From NCBI RefSeq assembly GCF_003350295.1, contig NZ_QLYY01000007.1, forward strand, positions 1 through 64,000: a stretch of 64,000 nt of DNA, given 5' to 3'. How positions within the stretch are numbered: position 1 is the first letter of the stretch; every line of letters begins with the position of its first letter. The notes under the pieces are model-generated. The model made no database searches, was not told the origin of the DNA, and saw nothing but the letters and a program-made list of their open reading frames with translations. The position numbers and the translations under genes are program-made. This document shows, in pieces, positions 28,393-39,203 of this stretch. Source of the DNA: Vibrio tetraodonis. Its GTDB lineage: Bacteria > Pseudomonadota > Gammaproteobacteria > Enterobacterales > Vibrionaceae.

Positions 28393-28941
28393 ATGTCGAT
28401 GAAAGGTAAAGAAACAACGAGCAGTGATAAGATTGTAGTAGGTAAGCTTGGTGCTTCTTACGGCATTCGTGGCTGGCTTAAGGTTTTTTCCTACACAGAC
28501 AATACTGAAAGTATATTTGATTACTCACCATGGTTTATAAACCAAAAGGGTGAATGGGTTGAGCAAAAAGTAGAAAGTTGGAAGCGCCATAACAAAGGTT
28601 TGGTGGTAAAACTTGAGGGTCTAAACGTGCGTGAAGATGCACAGTTGTTGACTAACTTTGAAATTGCTATTGACCCTGCTGTATTACCGGAATTGCCAGA
28701 AGATGAATTCTACTGGCGTGATCTGATTGGAATGCAAGTAGTAACTGATAAAGGTTATGATTTGGGTATAGTCTCTGACATGCTTGAAACGGGTTCCAAC
28801 GATGTTTTGGTGGTAAAAGCAAATCTAAAAGATGCTTTTGGTCAAAAGGAACGACTAATTCCGTTCCTTGAAGAGCAAGTGATCAAACTTATTGATCGCC
28901 AAGCTCAACGGATCGAAGTTGACTGGGATCCTGGATTCTAA
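28393..28941 (+). CDS. rimM: Ribosome maturation factor RimM
   Basis: Binds S19 and assists maturation of the 30S head. 182 residues: N-terminal RimM domain ([22 protein letters not shown]) and a C-terminal PRC barrel ([20 protein letters not shown] ... [15 protein letters not shown]). It lies between rpsP and trmD in the conserved order. Confidence 0.97.
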   Translation: MSMKGKETTSSDKIVVGKLGASYGIRGWLKVFSYTDNTESIFDYSPWFINQKGEWVEQKVESWKRHNKGLVVKLEGLNVREDAQLLTNFEIAIDPAVLPELPEDEFYWRDLIGMQVVTDKGYDLGIVSDMLETGSNDVLVVKANLKDAFGQKERLIPFLEEQVIKLIDRQAQRIEVDWDPGF

Positions 28942-28986
28942 CTCCAAGTAACGGAGCAATTGAACCAAGTTTATATTGGTGAAAAC

Positions 28987-29730
28987 ATGTGGGTTGGCAT
29001 AATTAGCCTTTTTCCAGAAATGTTCCGCAGCGTTACTGACTATGGGGTAACAGGTCAAGCGGTTAAAAAAGGTCTTTTGTCAGTTGAGACATGGAATCCT
29101 CGCGATTTCACTCACGACAAACATCGTACCGTCGATGATAGACCTTACGGTGGTGGCCCTGGTATGTTGATGATGGTTCAGCCTTTGCGCGACGCTATTC
29201 ATGCTGCTAGAAACGCCTCACCAGGTAAGACGAAAGTTATCTACCTATCTCCTCAAGGTCGTAGACTTGACCAAAAAGGAGTGGAAGAGCTGGCAAAAAA
29301 TGAGAACTTACTTCTGATTTGTGGCCGCTATGAAGGGGTAGATGAGCGTGTCATCCAAGCTGAAGTTGATCAAGAATGGTCAATTGGAGATTTTGTGATG
29401 ACGGGTGGTGAAATACCAGCCATGACGTTAATTGATTCTGTTTCACGGTTTATACCGGGAGTGTTAGGAGATTTTGCGTCGGCAGAAGAAGACTCTTTTG
29501 CTAACGGTTTGTTAGATTGCCCTCATTACACGCGACCAGAGATGTTAGATGGTCAACCAGTACCTGAAGTACTGACATCTGGCAACCATAAAAACATTCG
29601 TCGCTGGCGACAGAAACAGTCGTTGGGCCGCACTTGGCTAAGAAGACCAGAGCTCCTGGAAAACCTAGCTCTGACTGACGAACAGGAACAATTACTGGCT
29701 GAGTTCATAAAAGAACATCAAAAGCAGTAA
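28987..29730 (+). CDS. trmD: tRNA (guanine-N1)-methyltransferase TrmD
   Basis: Essential SPOUT-class enzyme that makes m1G37 in tRNAs with G36, preventing +1 frameshifts. 247 residues from the ATG giving [13 protein letters not shown]; a TTG 27 bases earlier extends the frame but lacks family support, and GGTGA lies before the chosen ATG. The SAM-binding trefoil knot shows as [12 protein letters not shown] and [15 protein letters not shown]; the loop [10 protein letters not shown] is also typical. Confidence 0.97.
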   Translation: MWVGIISLFPEMFRSVTDYGVTGQAVKKGLLSVETWNPRDFTHDKHRTVDDRPYGGGPGMLMMVQPLRDAIHAARNASPGKTKVIYLSPQGRRLDQKGVEELAKNENLLLICGRYEGVDERVIQAEVDQEWSIGDFVMTGGEIPAMTLIDSVSRFIPGVLGDFASAEEDSFANGLLDCPHYTRPEMLDGQPVPEVLTSGNHKNIRRWRQKQSLGRTWLRRPELLENLALTDEQEQLLAEFIKEHQKQ

Positions 29731-29771
29731 CCTATTAAATTTAGTATCAGTTTATTCTAGGAATATTGAAA

Positions 29772-30125
29772 ATGAGTAACATCATCAAGGCTCTTGAAGA
29801 AGAGCAAATGAAAAAAGATCTACCTAACTTTGCACCTGGTGACACAGTTGTTGTTCAAGTTAAGGTTAAAGAAGGTGAACGTGAGCGTTTACAGGCTTTT
29901 GAAGGCGTTGTAATCGGTATCCGTAACCGTGGTCTACATTCTGCATTCACTGTACGTAAGATCTCGAACGGTGAAGGTGTAGAGCGTACGTTCCAAACTC
30001 ACTCTCCAATGGTTGATAGCATTGAAGTTAAGCGCCGTGGTGCAGTACGTCGTGCCAAGTTGTACTACCTACGTGAGCGCTCTGGTAAGTCTGCTCGTAT
30101 TAAAGAGAAACTTGCTAAGAAGTAA
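29772..30125 (+). CDS. rplS: 50S ribosomal protein L19
   Basis: Large-subunit protein at the 30S-50S interface. 117 residues from the ATG giving [12 protein letters not shown], with the L19 signature [15 protein letters not shown] and a basic C-terminus. A TTG six bases earlier is in frame but less likely, since AGGAA is well spaced for the ATG. Last gene of the operon, followed by a terminator. Confidence 0.98.
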   Translation: MSNIIKALEEEQMKKDLPNFAPGDTVVVQVKVKEGERERLQAFEGVVIGIRNRGLHSAFTVRKISNGEGVERTFQTHSPMVDSIEVKRRGAVRRAKLYYLRERSGKSARIKEKLAKK

Positions 30126-30151
30126 TGCTTTAACTAGCGTTCTCATCGTAT

Positions 30152-30183
30152 CAGCGGAGGCAAACCAGCTTCCGCTTTTTTAT
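30152..30183 (+). terminator. rplS operon terminator
   Basis: AGCGGAGG pairs with CTTCCGCT (one G-T pair) around a short loop and runs into TTTTTTATT, 27 bases after the rplS stop. Canonical Rho-independent terminator. Confidence 0.85.
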
Positions 30184-30209
30184 TCTTTAACATAATGGTT
30201 CGAGCTAGG

Positions 30210-30404
30210 TTAGTACTGCTCTTCTGACCAACCGTCAGCATCAGACATGTCCGGTGCGCCGGGAATGGAATTTTCCTCATCTGCCCACCCACCAAAATCT
30301 ATCATTTGACACTGCTTACTGCAGAAGGGACGGTGAGGGCTGGTTGCTCCCCACTTAACATCTGTGCCGCACTTTGGGCAAGCAACCGTAAAGACTTTGG
30401 TCAT
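30210..30404 (-). CDS. yacG: DNA gyrase inhibitor YacG
   Basis: Small zinc protein that binds GyrB and blocks DNA binding by gyrase. 64 residues with the four-cysteine zinc site CPKCG ... FCSKQCQ, followed by the conserved IDFGGWADEE and an acidic tail. Last gene of pilABCD-coaE-zapD-yacG, a conserved gammaproteobacterial neighbourhood. Confidence 0.95.
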   Translation of the reverse strand: MTKVFTVACPKCGTDVKWGATSPHRPFCSKQCQMIDFGGWADEENSIPGAPDMSDADGWSEEQY

Positions 30405-30431
30405 AATGACTTCTCTAGAAAAAGATTTATC

Positions 30432-31172
30432 TTAGCTACACACAGCTAATTGGAACTCGATATTATCGCAGGAAGCTTGGCCTGAAGCAAAAAAGATAAA
30501 TTTGATTGCGAAACGATTCTTGTGACCTGAAATCATGGGGTACACCCCATACTCCATTGGGATTTCAAGGCGGAGTATATTGGCATCTTCTGCATCGCTT
30601 TGATAAAAACCAGAACGAGCTTCTTGCGGTTGGAGATGTCCGGTCTCACGTGTCAGACGCAGCCAAAGCTTGAGCGCATCAGTGAGAGGTTGCAAGTTTT
30701 CTATCCATTTACGGCTGTCTTCAATTTTCTGTTTGATGGGAAGGTGCAGCCAATGGTGAAGCGCTGGTAAATCGAAGCAGCATGAGCCCCCAGGCAAATT
30801 AAATCTTTGCCTAATCGTACTGAGAAAGCGGTCTTCTTTAAGGCTTTGACCAAAACGCTCTGCTGCCATTAGTTTACTGTGGACCTCATCAACTTCGGCT
30901 AACACGTTGTTGAGCATTTTTTGATCTACACCTTCCACGTGTAGCCATGAACGATAGGAAAGACGCTGTTTTTCGATGTCTTTAGCTAACTCACTTTTCA
31001 GTTGTATTTGTTCAAAGATTTCAAGTAAGTCAAAAAGTGAGCGAAAAAACAGCAGGTGTTGCATGTCATCGCTAAATTGGGATGACATATTTAGTTGAGT
31101 GAGCAAGGCTTCAACTCGTAGATATATCCGAGTTTTCTCATTCAATGGATGTTCAAAGTAGTGCGTTGTCAT
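30432..31172 (-). CDS. zapD: Cell division protein ZapD
   Basis: Cytoplasmic protein that crosslinks FtsZ filaments and stabilises the Z-ring. 246 residues starting [21 protein letters not shown], with the family segments [18 protein letters not shown] and [14 protein letters not shown]. It lies 27 bases after coaE and 27 before yacG. Confidence 0.95.
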   Translation of the reverse strand: MTTHYFEHPLNEKTRIYLRVEALLTQLNMSSQFSDDMQHLLFFRSLFDLLEIFEQIQLKSELAKDIEKQRLSYRSWLHVEGVDQKMLNNVLAEVDEVHSKLMAAERFGQSLKEDRFLSTIRQRFNLPGGSCCFDLPALHHWLHLPIKQKIEDSRKWIENLQPLTDALKLWLRLTRETGHLQPQEARSGFYQSDAEDANILRLEIPMEYGVYPMISGHKNRFAIKFIFFASGQASCDNIEFQLAVCS

Positions 31173-31199
31173 TCCATGTAGCCTTTGATTATTCTTCCC

Positions 31200-31814
31200 T
31201 TATTCTGACCGATTTCCCATACTTAATTCTAGATACTTTTTATGTAATTCTGTGATTTCAGGCAAAAGATCCTTGTTTATCGTATCATTTTTGATTACAT
31301 CATCCGCAACACTGAGCCTATCACTGCGACTTGCCTGAGCTGCAATGATGGCTTGAGCTTGTTCAAGTCCCACCTTGTCCCTTTCCATTGTCCTTAGCAA
31401 CTGGGTTTGTTCATCAACATCAATTACCAAAACTCTGTCAGTCAAGTTTTGCAGCTTGTTCTCAACCAGCAATGGTACCACGAGCAACACATATTGTGAT
31501 GACGCCTTGGCAACATCTAACTGCATTTTTTCCCTAATCATAGGGTGAAGTAGCGCATTGAGCCATGTTTTGTCTTCTTCACATTCGAAGACCTTATTTC
31601 TTAGTTTAGCTCGGTTTAATGTTCCGTCACTCAATAAGATATTAGAACCAAAACGAGATTTTATCGCTTTTAATCCTAAGGAATCTTTTTCAACGACTTG
31701 TCTCGCTGTAATATCAGCATCAATAATCTCTATGCCAAAGTGAGAATTAAATAGGTTTGCCACTGTGGTTTTCCCACTTGAGATCCCCCCAGTAAGCCCG
31801 ACAACAAAGGGCAT
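31200..31814 (-). CDS. coaE: Dephospho-CoA kinase CoaE
   Basis: Final step of coenzyme A synthesis; phosphorylates the ribose 3'-OH of dephospho-CoA. 204 residues from the ATG giving MPFVVGLTGGISSGKTTVAN, which contains the P-loop; the DADITARQVVE and HPMIREKM segments follow. GGAG of the pilD end lies eight bases before this ATG, one base after the pilD stop, so I prefer it to the TTG at 31826. Confidence 0.97.
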   Translation of the reverse strand: MPFVVGLTGGISSGKTTVANLFNSHFGIEIIDADITARQVVEKDSLGLKAIKSRFGSNILLSDGTLNRAKLRNKVFECEEDKTWLNALLHPMIREKMQLDVAKASSQYVLLVVPLLVENKLQNLTDRVLVIDVDEQTQLLRTMERDKVGLEQAQAIIAAQASRSDRLSVADDVIKNDTINKDLLPEITELHKKYLELSMGNRSE

Positions 31815-31815
31815 C

Positions 31816-32685
31816 TTAGACTCCAATAATTGTAGTGAAGTACCAGTTTATAATACTTTCTCCCCAGATAGCACTTACCCAACCTGCTATGGCGAGGTAG
31901 GGCCCGAAAGGGAACGCTTTGTCTATGCCTTGCTTTTTAAAACCTAGTTGGATAAGCCCAAATATGAGCCCAACTAGAGACGAAAGTAAAACAATAATGG
32001 GTAGGTATTGCCAACCAAGCCAAGCTCCTAAAGCGGATAGTAGCTTGAAATCACCATAGCCCATGCCTTCTTTGCCTGTGATAAGTTTGAAAGCCCAGTA
32101 TACAGACCATAGGCATAAGTAACCTGTGATGGCTCCAATCACTGAATCTTGCAATGATACAGGGCTTATCTCGAGGAGAGATAAAGTGATGCCCGACCAG
32201 GCCAAAGGCAGAGTCAGTTGATCTGGCAATAGCATAGTATCCAAATCAATGAATGTTGCAGCGATGAGGACAAAGGTAAAAAAGAGTAAAGCAATGGCGA
32301 AATAACTGAACTCGAACTGATACGCTATGGTCAAGCTGAGCAGTGCAGACAGCAGTTCAACAAAGGGATAACGAGCGCTTATCTTGGCTTGGCAATAATG
32401 GCATTTCCCTCTCAACACTAGCCAACTTACTAGCGGAATGTTGTCACGAACACGAATCGGCGTATGGCATTTAGGGCAATGGGAATTCGGGGTGCTCAGG
32501 TTAAACTCACCTGAAGGCGGCTTTATTTTGTATTCGGGAAAGCAATCTGCGCACTCTTTCCGCCATTCATGTTCCATGATCTTCGGTAAACGATGAATGA
32601 CAACATTAATAAAGCTTCCTATGATTAGGCCAAATAAAGTGGCTAAGGTTGGGAATAACCAAGGGTGATAAAAAAACAGATCCAT
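31816..32685 (-). CDS. pilD: Prepilin peptidase PilD
   Basis: Inner-membrane aspartyl protease and N-methylase that processes type IV pilins and often type II secretion pseudopilins. 289 residues, about eight transmembrane helices. The cytoplasmic loop carries the two CxxC pairs (CPKC near 73 and CHYC near 96), and the catalytic aspartates are in [13 protein letters not shown] and [10 protein letters not shown]. It is the only prepilin peptidase in the window and would process PilA from the same operon. Confidence 0.96.
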   Translation of the reverse strand: MDLFFYHPWLFPTLATLFGLIIGSFINVVIHRLPKIMEHEWRKECADCFPEYKIKPPSGEFNLSTPNSHCPKCHTPIRVRDNIPLVSWLVLRGKCHYCQAKISARYPFVELLSALLSLTIAYQFEFSYFAIALLFFTFVLIAATFIDLDTMLLPDQLTLPLAWSGITLSLLEISPVSLQDSVIGAITGYLCLWSVYWAFKLITGKEGMGYGDFKLLSALGAWLGWQYLPIIVLLSSLVGLIFGLIQLGFKKQGIDKAFPFGPYLAIAGWVSAIWGESIINWYFTTIIGV

Positions 32686-32733
32686 ATGTAACTCAGCCGA
32701 TTTAGGAAGTAGAGGTGATTCAAGGAGACTATA

Positions 32734-33951
32734 TTAGCTCATTACGTTAACTAAGTTAAAGATGGGCAAGTACATAGCGGTCACCAAACTTGCGACAATT
32801 GTACCTAGTACCACAATCACAATAGGTTCAATTGCCCGACTCAGATAGTCGATAATTTTTTCAATCTCATTTTCATAGTCATCTGCGACACGATTTAACA
32901 TCTCAGCAAGGCGCCCAGATTCTTCACCTAGCATAACCATTTGCATTATAAATTCGTCAAAGGCGCCACTGCTGCGCATTGCTTGGTGTATTGGGACGCC
33001 AGAATCCACTTCTTGGATAACCGTATACATTGCTGTTTGATAAAACGTATTGTCAAATGTCTGGGCCGCTGCGTGCAAACTCGGAGTAATTGGAATACCG
33101 GAATCAAAACAGGTTGCTAGTGTTCTAATAAATTGGCTAAGACAAGCCAAACGATACAATTTACCAAGCACAGGTACTTGGAGCTTCATTCTGTCTAGCT
33201 TTTTTTTCCAGGGGATTGAGTATCTGTATCCAAGTCGTATCGATACTATGAGAAGTATAAAACCAAGAGCAGTGTGAAGTCCGTAATTTATCGTAATTTG
33301 TGAAAGGCTAATGACTTGTTGAGTAAACCATGGCAAGGGAGCGTTATAGCTTTCAAACATGCGTTCAAGTTCAGGAATAACTTGAGTGAGCATTAGGATA
33401 GTGACAAGCCACGCTGTCCCAAAAACCAAACAGGGATATATACTTGCCCCTACAGCTTTTGAGCGAATATATTCTATCTTTTCTCTATGAGTTGCTATGC
33501 GTCGTAAAGATTCTGCTAGTTGTCCAGAACTCTCACCCGCATGAATAATTGCGAGATATAAGGAATCAAAATGAGTGGAGGACTCTTTCAGTGTTTGGGT
33601 TACGGATAATCCTGATTCGAGCTTTTGACGTATTAGCCATATGATGGATCTAATTCCTGCCTTGGAAAGATTGTTTGCAACAATTTTGAGTGAAGTTGTG
33701 ATTGGTAGTCCGGCGTCGATCATACTGGCCCATTGTCGTGTTAGCAGTGTAACTTCTTTTGCGTTGACCCTCTCTCGCATTTGACGGTAAGCAGGTAGTC
33801 TGCGTTTTAAAATAAAGCTTACATCAATACCTTGATCATCAAGATAAGCTAGGACTTGAGAGCGACTAAGCGCGAGTATTGTTCCTTGCTGTTTTTGATC
33901 ATTTGAACCAAAACCACACCAATAGTAACGGCTTAACTTGGGAGCTGACAT
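32734..33951 (-). CDS. pilC: Type IV pilus inner-membrane platform protein PilC
   Basis: Platform protein on which the PilB motor acts. About 405 residues, with two GspF domains (about 60-185 and 265-385) and three transmembrane helices. Repeated motifs AIIHAGESSGQLAESLRRIA and VMLGEESGRLAEMLNRVA mark the two halves. The ATG at 33951 (MSAPKLSRYYW) is chosen; a GTG at 33963 is in frame. It follows the pilB stop closely. Confidence 0.95.
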   Translation of the reverse strand: MSAPKLSRYYWCGFGSNDQKQQGTILALSRSQVLAYLDDQGIDVSFILKRRLPAYRQMRERVNAKEVTLLTRQWASMIDAGLPITTSLKIVANNLSKAGIRSIIWLIRQKLESGLSVTQTLKESSTHFDSLYLAIIHAGESSGQLAESLRRIATHREKIEYIRSKAVGASIYPCLVFGTAWLVTILMLTQVIPELERMFESYNAPLPWFTQQVISLSQITINYGLHTALGFILLIVSIRLGYRYSIPWKKKLDRMKLQVPVLGKLYRLACLSQFIRTLATCFDSGIPITPSLHAAAQTFDNTFYQTAMYTVIQEVDSGVPIHQAMRSSGAFDEFIMQMVMLGEESGRLAEMLNRVADDYENEIEKIIDYLSRAIEPIVIVVLGTIVASLVTAMYLPIFNLVNVMS

Positions 33952-33964
33952 ACGGGGGTACACC

Positions 33965-35287
33965 TCATGGAGCTAGTATACGTTGCAGTTCGGCATAGCT
34001 AGTTATTCCTTGGTTAACTCTCTCTAATCCAGACTGATAGAGCGCTTTTATACCTTGCTTTTTAGCTAGTTTATCCAATTGGTGTTGGGCGTCTTTTTTT
34101 AAGATCGAATCGCTTATCTCTGGAGTGATACTAAACATTTCATAGATACCGATCCGGCCTAAATATCCATTATTGCAGGCACCGCACCCATGGGAGCTGG
34201 CTTGATAAAGCACGGAGTAATCGTCTTTCGATAAACATTCGGGTATTGGTGCAGGAATCTTACACAAAGGGCACAGACGACGGAGTAATCTTTGGGCAAT
34301 CACTAGGCAAAGCGAAGCTGCGATGTTATGTGGTTCTATGCCAATATTTTTAAGGCGAGTGATTGCTTCAGTGCTTGAGTTTGTGTGCAATGTCGCTAGA
34401 ACCAGATGGCCAGTTTGAGCGGCTTTAGTTGCTATATCTGCTGTTTCTTTATCTCGTATTTCACCTAGCATGATGACATCTGGATCCTGACGAAGAAAAG
34501 CTCGTAAAGCTTCAGCGAAGCCAAAACCAATTTGAGGCTGGATCTGAACTTGATTGATACCTGAGATGCTTATTTCAATTGGATCTTCAGCAGCTGAGAT
34601 ATTGAGACGTTCACTATCGAGTGTAGATAAACCGCTGTATAAAGATAAGGTTTTACCACTCCCTGTTGGTCCAGTAATCAGAATAAGACCTTGAGGTTTC
34701 TTTAATGCTTGCTCATAAATTTGGCGTTGTGCAGTGCTATAGCCCAGAACTTCAAGATCTAAGCTAGTGACTTGGTTGTCTAAAATTCTTAATACTAACT
34801 TTTCGCCCCACATGGTGGGTAGAGTTGAAACACGAATGTGTACATCATTTGATTTGGTTAATCTATGAGTAAGACGACCATCTTGAGGTAAACGACATTC
34901 AGAAATATCCAGTTGCGATAAAATTTTGACTCTTGCGACAAGCCTTTTGCAAATTTGATGCGGTGATTGGTGGACCTCAACTAATATCCCGTCGCAGCGA
35001 AACCGGATTCTAAACGATTGTTTATAAGGTTCAAAGTGAATATCAGATGCTTTTTGGCGAACGGCTTTAGAGATGACCTGATGAATGTAGCGACTAGTAT
35101 GCGATTCATCTCGCTGCGCCTCATCCTTTACTGTTACCTGATTGATAATTAAATTATCGAGTTCGTGAAAATCCATCTCTTGGTTGTTGGAGGAGAGGTA
35201 AGTCTTTTCTGTTGCATACAATGCACTGGCTGGTTGTTCGTTAATAACATTGGCATTAAAAAGTAATCTTGGAAGTCGGCTCATCAT
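33965..35287 (-). CDS. pilB: Type IV pilus assembly ATPase PilB, lacking the N-terminal domain
   Basis: Hexameric motor for pilus extension. The ATPase core is complete: GPTGSGKT (Walker A), AEDPIEI (Asp box), PDVIMLGEIRD (Walker B), TGHLVLATLHTNS (His box) and the zinc cysteines CPLC and CGAC. The protein is only 440 residues, against about 560 in typical vibrios. What is missing is the N-terminal T2SSE_N/MshEN-like region. The start overlaps the pilA stop (TAATG), so no upstream piece is left in another frame. Confidence 0.92.
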   Translation of the reverse strand: MMSRLPRLLFNANVINEQPASALYATEKTYLSSNNQEMDFHELDNLIINQVTVKDEAQRDESHTSRYIHQVISKAVRQKASDIHFEPYKQSFRIRFRCDGILVEVHQSPHQICKRLVARVKILSQLDISECRLPQDGRLTHRLTKSNDVHIRVSTLPTMWGEKLVLRILDNQVTSLDLEVLGYSTAQRQIYEQALKKPQGLILITGPTGSGKTLSLYSGLSTLDSERLNISAAEDPIEISISGINQVQIQPQIGFGFAEALRAFLRQDPDVIMLGEIRDKETADIATKAAQTGHLVLATLHTNSSTEAITRLKNIGIEPHNIAASLCLVIAQRLLRRLCPLCKIPAPIPECLSKDDYSVLYQASSHGCGACNNGYLGRIGIYEMFSITPEISDSILKKDAQHQLDKLAKKQGIKALYQSGLERVNQGITSYAELQRILAP

Positions 35288-35727
35288 TAGCTCCCGGGGC
35301 ACCAATATTCACTGTCAGTTCCTGCGCAATTAAGGCTCCAAACCAAACCATTGCTGGATTCTTGGCTTGTCAGAGAGAGGACCGAATCTGAGGGTAGAGA
35401 GCCTTTTGAACCTATGGTGACGGCCTTGATTATTGTATCGCTATTATCCGATAGAGCTTCTATAGAATAGCCATTAAAGATCTGTTGAGAGGGTATTCCG
35501 TTTTGCCCTGAAATACAGCTAGCAGGCGAATCAGTGGTTGAGATGCAAATACCGACGGCCATTTTCATCGCTGACATGGTTGATAAAATTTCACTAGCGT
35601 GAGCACGCTTGGTGTAGTTTTGGTAACTTGGAATAGCGAATGATGACAAAATTCCTATGATAGCGACAACTATCATCAATTCTATGAGAGTAAAACCTAG
35701 TGATTGCTTCCTTTCTGGTGCCATCAT
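35287..35727 (-). CDS. pilA: Type IV major pilin PilA
   Basis: Type IVa pilin, 146 residues. A short leader [11 protein letters not shown] is cut before [22 protein letters not shown], the hydrophobic N-terminal helix with Glu5. The C-terminal disulfide loop is bounded by LNC and YWC, and a second Cys pair lies at IC...SC near the middle. First gene of pilABCD, which in vibrios forms the chitin-regulated competence pilus. Chitin regulation is inferred, not seen. Confidence 0.95.
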   Translation of the reverse strand: MMAPERKQSLGFTLIELMIVVAIIGILSSFAIPSYQNYTKRAHASEILSTMSAMKMAVGICISTTDSPASCISGQNGIPSQQIFNGYSIEALSDNSDTIIKAVTIGSKGSLPSDSVLSLTSQESSNGLVWSLNCAGTDSEYWCPGS

Positions 35728-35898
35728 TAATCATTTACTTGAAGAGGAAATGACATTCACTATATGAAAGTAAGTCTATTTTATCCTTGATAATAAAGTA
35801 GATAATTGAAGTTTATTGGCGGAATTAGTTTGTTAGTTACATGCATGTTACACAAGGCAAGAAAATGGTGTTAGTTGAGGCTTTCTATCAAGGTAAGG

Positions 35899-35927
35899 AG
35901 CAAGAGAGATTGGTCATCTCTCTTGCT
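35899..35927. repeat. Perfect 12-bp inverted repeat after nadC
   Basis: AGCAAGAGAGAT and ATCTCTCTTGCT form a perfect 12-bp stem with the loop TGGTC. It lies six bases after the nadC stop (minus strand). Neither flank has a T-run, so it would be an unusual terminator; RNA end protection or a Rho-related pause are alternatives. Confidence 0.6.
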
Positions 35928-35932
35928 GATTG

Positions 35933-36868
<936 letters not shown>

Positions 36869-36953
36869 CTAGCAGGGAAATTCAGCCATTATTCTGGTAT
36901 TTAGTGTTCGACAATATAAAATCAACAACTTAAAAATAAACTAGGTGATAGAG

Positions 36954-37499
36954 ATGATAGATGGCAATGGTTGGTATAAAGGAGCGAGGCATGTTCCCTC
37001 TCCGTTTTCTGATTCTAGGCCGGATGCTGAAGATATCTCCTTGCTGGTGATCCACAATATTAGTTTGCCACCGGGTCAGTTTGGTGGGCCATATATAGAA
37101 CAGCTGTTCACAGGTCAACTGCAGCCCACAGCGCATCCTTTTTTTGCTGCCATATACCAAAGTAGGGTTTCGGCTCATTGTCTGATTAGGCGAGACGGTG
37201 AAGTTGTCCAATTTGTTCCATTTACCGCTAGGGCTTGGCATGCTGGTATTTCAAGTTTTGCTGGACGAGACAAGTGCAATGATTATTCGATTGGTATTGA
37301 GCTTGAAGGCAGCGATTTTGTTTCTTATACCGATCAACAATATCAGGCATTGAGCATTTTAACTAACAGCATACTAGCTCGCTTCCCCAAAATTATTTTG
37401 CCGAGAATTACAGGGCATCAATATATCGCGCCAATGCGTAAAACGGATCCGGGTTTGGTTTTTGATTGGCAGCGTTATCGTAATGAATTGAAGAGCTAG
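36954..37499 (+). CDS. ampD: 1,6-anhydro-N-acetylmuramyl-L-alanine amidase AmpD
   Basis: Cytosolic zinc amidase that recycles anhydromuropeptides, and so limits AmpC induction where that system exists. 181 residues from the ATG giving MIDGNGWYKGARHVPSPFSDSRP. Zinc ligands match LVIHNIS and GHQYIAPMRKTDPG (His and Asp). An upstream GTG at 36945 is in frame, but AGGTGAT sits right for the ATG. Divergent from nadC. Confidence 0.95.
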   Translation: MIDGNGWYKGARHVPSPFSDSRPDAEDISLLVIHNISLPPGQFGGPYIEQLFTGQLQPTAHPFFAAIYQSRVSAHCLIRRDGEVVQFVPFTARAWHAGISSFAGRDKCNDYSIGIELEGSDFVSYTDQQYQALSILTNSILARFPKIILPRITGHQYIAPMRKTDPGLVFDWQRYRNELKS

Positions 37500-37583
37500 C
37501 TCTAGTTCAAGGAATGAAAGAGACATGAGATAACCCCTCATTTCAAGAGAGGTTGACGTCTTTATACAAGCTTTATGATGCCG

Positions 37584-38105
37584 TCAGAGAGTTTGTTGAT
37601 ACTCTACCAAAACTTGCTCAATCCATGTGGCAATGCGTTCATCACTAAGTTCATATTGTGAATCTTCATCCAAGGCTAGGCCAACAAATTGCTTTTGATC
37701 TGCGGTAAGTGCCTTAGATGCGTCGAATTGGTAACTTTCATCATTTGGCCAGTAACCAATAAAATTAGCGCCTACTTTTTCCAATTGTTCGTGAAGCATA
37801 CCCATCGCATCTAGATACCACTCACCGTATCCTTCTTGATCACCTAAGCCGAATAAGGCAACGGTTTTGCCACTAAGCGATAAGCTAGCAATATCATTCC
37901 AAACTTCATCCCAATCTTCTTGAATTTCTCCAAAATCCCATGTCGATATACCAAGAATGAGCAAATCATAGTTTGCCATTTCAGTAAGAGGAGTTTGTTT
38001 GACATTGAAAATATCGACTAAGTCCTCACCTAAAATAGCTCGCATTTTTTCTGCGGCCATTTCTGTATAGCAGGTAGTTGAACCGTAAAACAGACCAATC
38101 TTCAT
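37584..38105 (-). CDS. fldB: Flavodoxin 2 (FldB)
   Basis: Long-chain flavodoxin, an FMN-binding electron carrier. 173 residues from the ATG giving [21 protein letters not shown], which holds the phosphate-binding loop. [20 protein letters not shown] and [18 protein letters not shown] are the two other FMN loops. A GTG at 38120 would extend it by five residues. Divergent from xerD; in E. coli fldB is also next to xerD. Confidence 0.95.
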   Translation of the reverse strand: MKIGLFYGSTTCYTEMAAEKMRAILGEDLVDIFNVKQTPLTEMANYDLLILGISTWDFGEIQEDWDEVWNDIASLSLSGKTVALFGLGDQEGYGEWYLDAMGMLHEQLEKVGANFIGYWPNDESYQFDASKALTADQKQFVGLALDEDSQYELSDERIATWIEQVLVEYQQTL

Positions 38106-38256
38106 TACTTTCTTTTTCACTTATTACGACTAATAGCGAATTCTAACCATAAAATGGCGAGCTTTGCAGCGAATATGCCGAAGAAAAAGTAATTTTTATG
38201 GCTTTATTATCTCACGCCACTTACATTGAGCACATATCTCATCAATAAGGATTAAT

Positions 38257-39165
38257 GTGTCAGACAATATTTCTTTTGAACAGGGTATAATCGAACAGTT
38301 TCTTGATGCGATGTGGATGGAAAGAGGACTGTCTGAAAATACTTTGGCCTCTTATCGTAACGATTTGTCTAAGCTAGTGAAATGGATGTTAGATAATAAC
38401 TACCGGCTTGATTTTATTAGCTTGTCAGGGCTCCACGAGTACCAGAGTTGGTTAATGGAACAGGGGTATAAACAGACGTCTCGCGCAAGAATGTTGTCCG
38501 CGATTCGGCGTTTATTTCAGTATCTTCATCGTGAAAAAGTGCGCAGTGATGATCCTAGTGCGCTTCTTGTCAGCCCTAAACTACCCAAGCGTTTACCCAA
38601 GGACTTGAGTGAAGAACAAGTTGAAGCGTTATTGAACGCTCCTGATCCTAATAATGCGATGGAATTAAGAGATAAAGCCATGCTTGAGTTGTTGTATGCA
38701 ACTGGCCTTCGAGTGACAGAGCTGGTGAGCCTTACCATGGAAAATATTAGCCTGAGACAGGGTGTTGTGCGTGTTACGGGTAAAGGTGGAAAAGAGCGGT
38801 TGGTCCCGATGGGAGAAAATGCGGTTGAATGGATTGAAACTTTTATGCAACATGGGCGGTCTGAGTTGCTAGGAGAAACAACGTCTGATGTGGTGTTTCC
38901 CAGTAAAAGAGCGCGTCAAATGACACGCCAAACATTTTGGCATCGTATCAAGCATTATGCCATTATGGCCGGAATTGATACCGAGTTGTTGTCACCGCAT
39001 GTACTGCGTCATGCATTTGCGACTCATTTGCTTAATTACGGCGCAGATCTTAGGGTTGTACAAATGTTATTAGGACATAGCGATCTTTCGACGACACAAA
39101 TTTATACTCACGTGGCAACCGAGCGACTAAAACAGTTACACAGTGAGCATCATCCAAGAGCATGA
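38257..39165 (+). CDS. xerD: Site-specific tyrosine recombinase XerD
   Basis: With XerC resolves chromosome dimers at dif near the terminus, under FtsK control. 302 residues: SAM-like core-binding domain (about 8-95) and catalytic domain with the RKHRH/Y set in ATGLRVTELVSL, GKGGKERLVP, HVLRHAFATHLL, LGHSDLSTTQIY. The start is GTG (GTGTCAGAC); an ATG two bases earlier is out of frame. It overlaps the extended frame of dsbC at its end. Confidence 0.97.
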   Translation: MSDNISFEQGIIEQFLDAMWMERGLSENTLASYRNDLSKLVKWMLDNNYRLDFISLSGLHEYQSWLMEQGYKQTSRARMLSAIRRLFQYLHREKVRSDDPSALLVSPKLPKRLPKDLSEEQVEALLNAPDPNNAMELRDKAMLELLYATGLRVTELVSLTMENISLRQGVVRVTGKGGKERLVPMGENAVEWIETFMQHGRSELLGETTSDVVFPSKRARQMTRQTFWHRIKHYAIMAGIDTELLSPHVLRHAFATHLLNYGADLRVVQMLLGHSDLSTTQIYTHVATERLKQLHSEHHPRA

Positions 39166-39203
39166 GGGAACTCCCTTTTGCAGTAAATTATAAGGTGAAT
39201 TCA

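Noticed and set aside
35287..35727. A missing PilB N-terminus hidden in another frame upstream
   Set aside because: The space is fully occupied by intact pilA, and no other frame there resembles the T2SSE_N domain.
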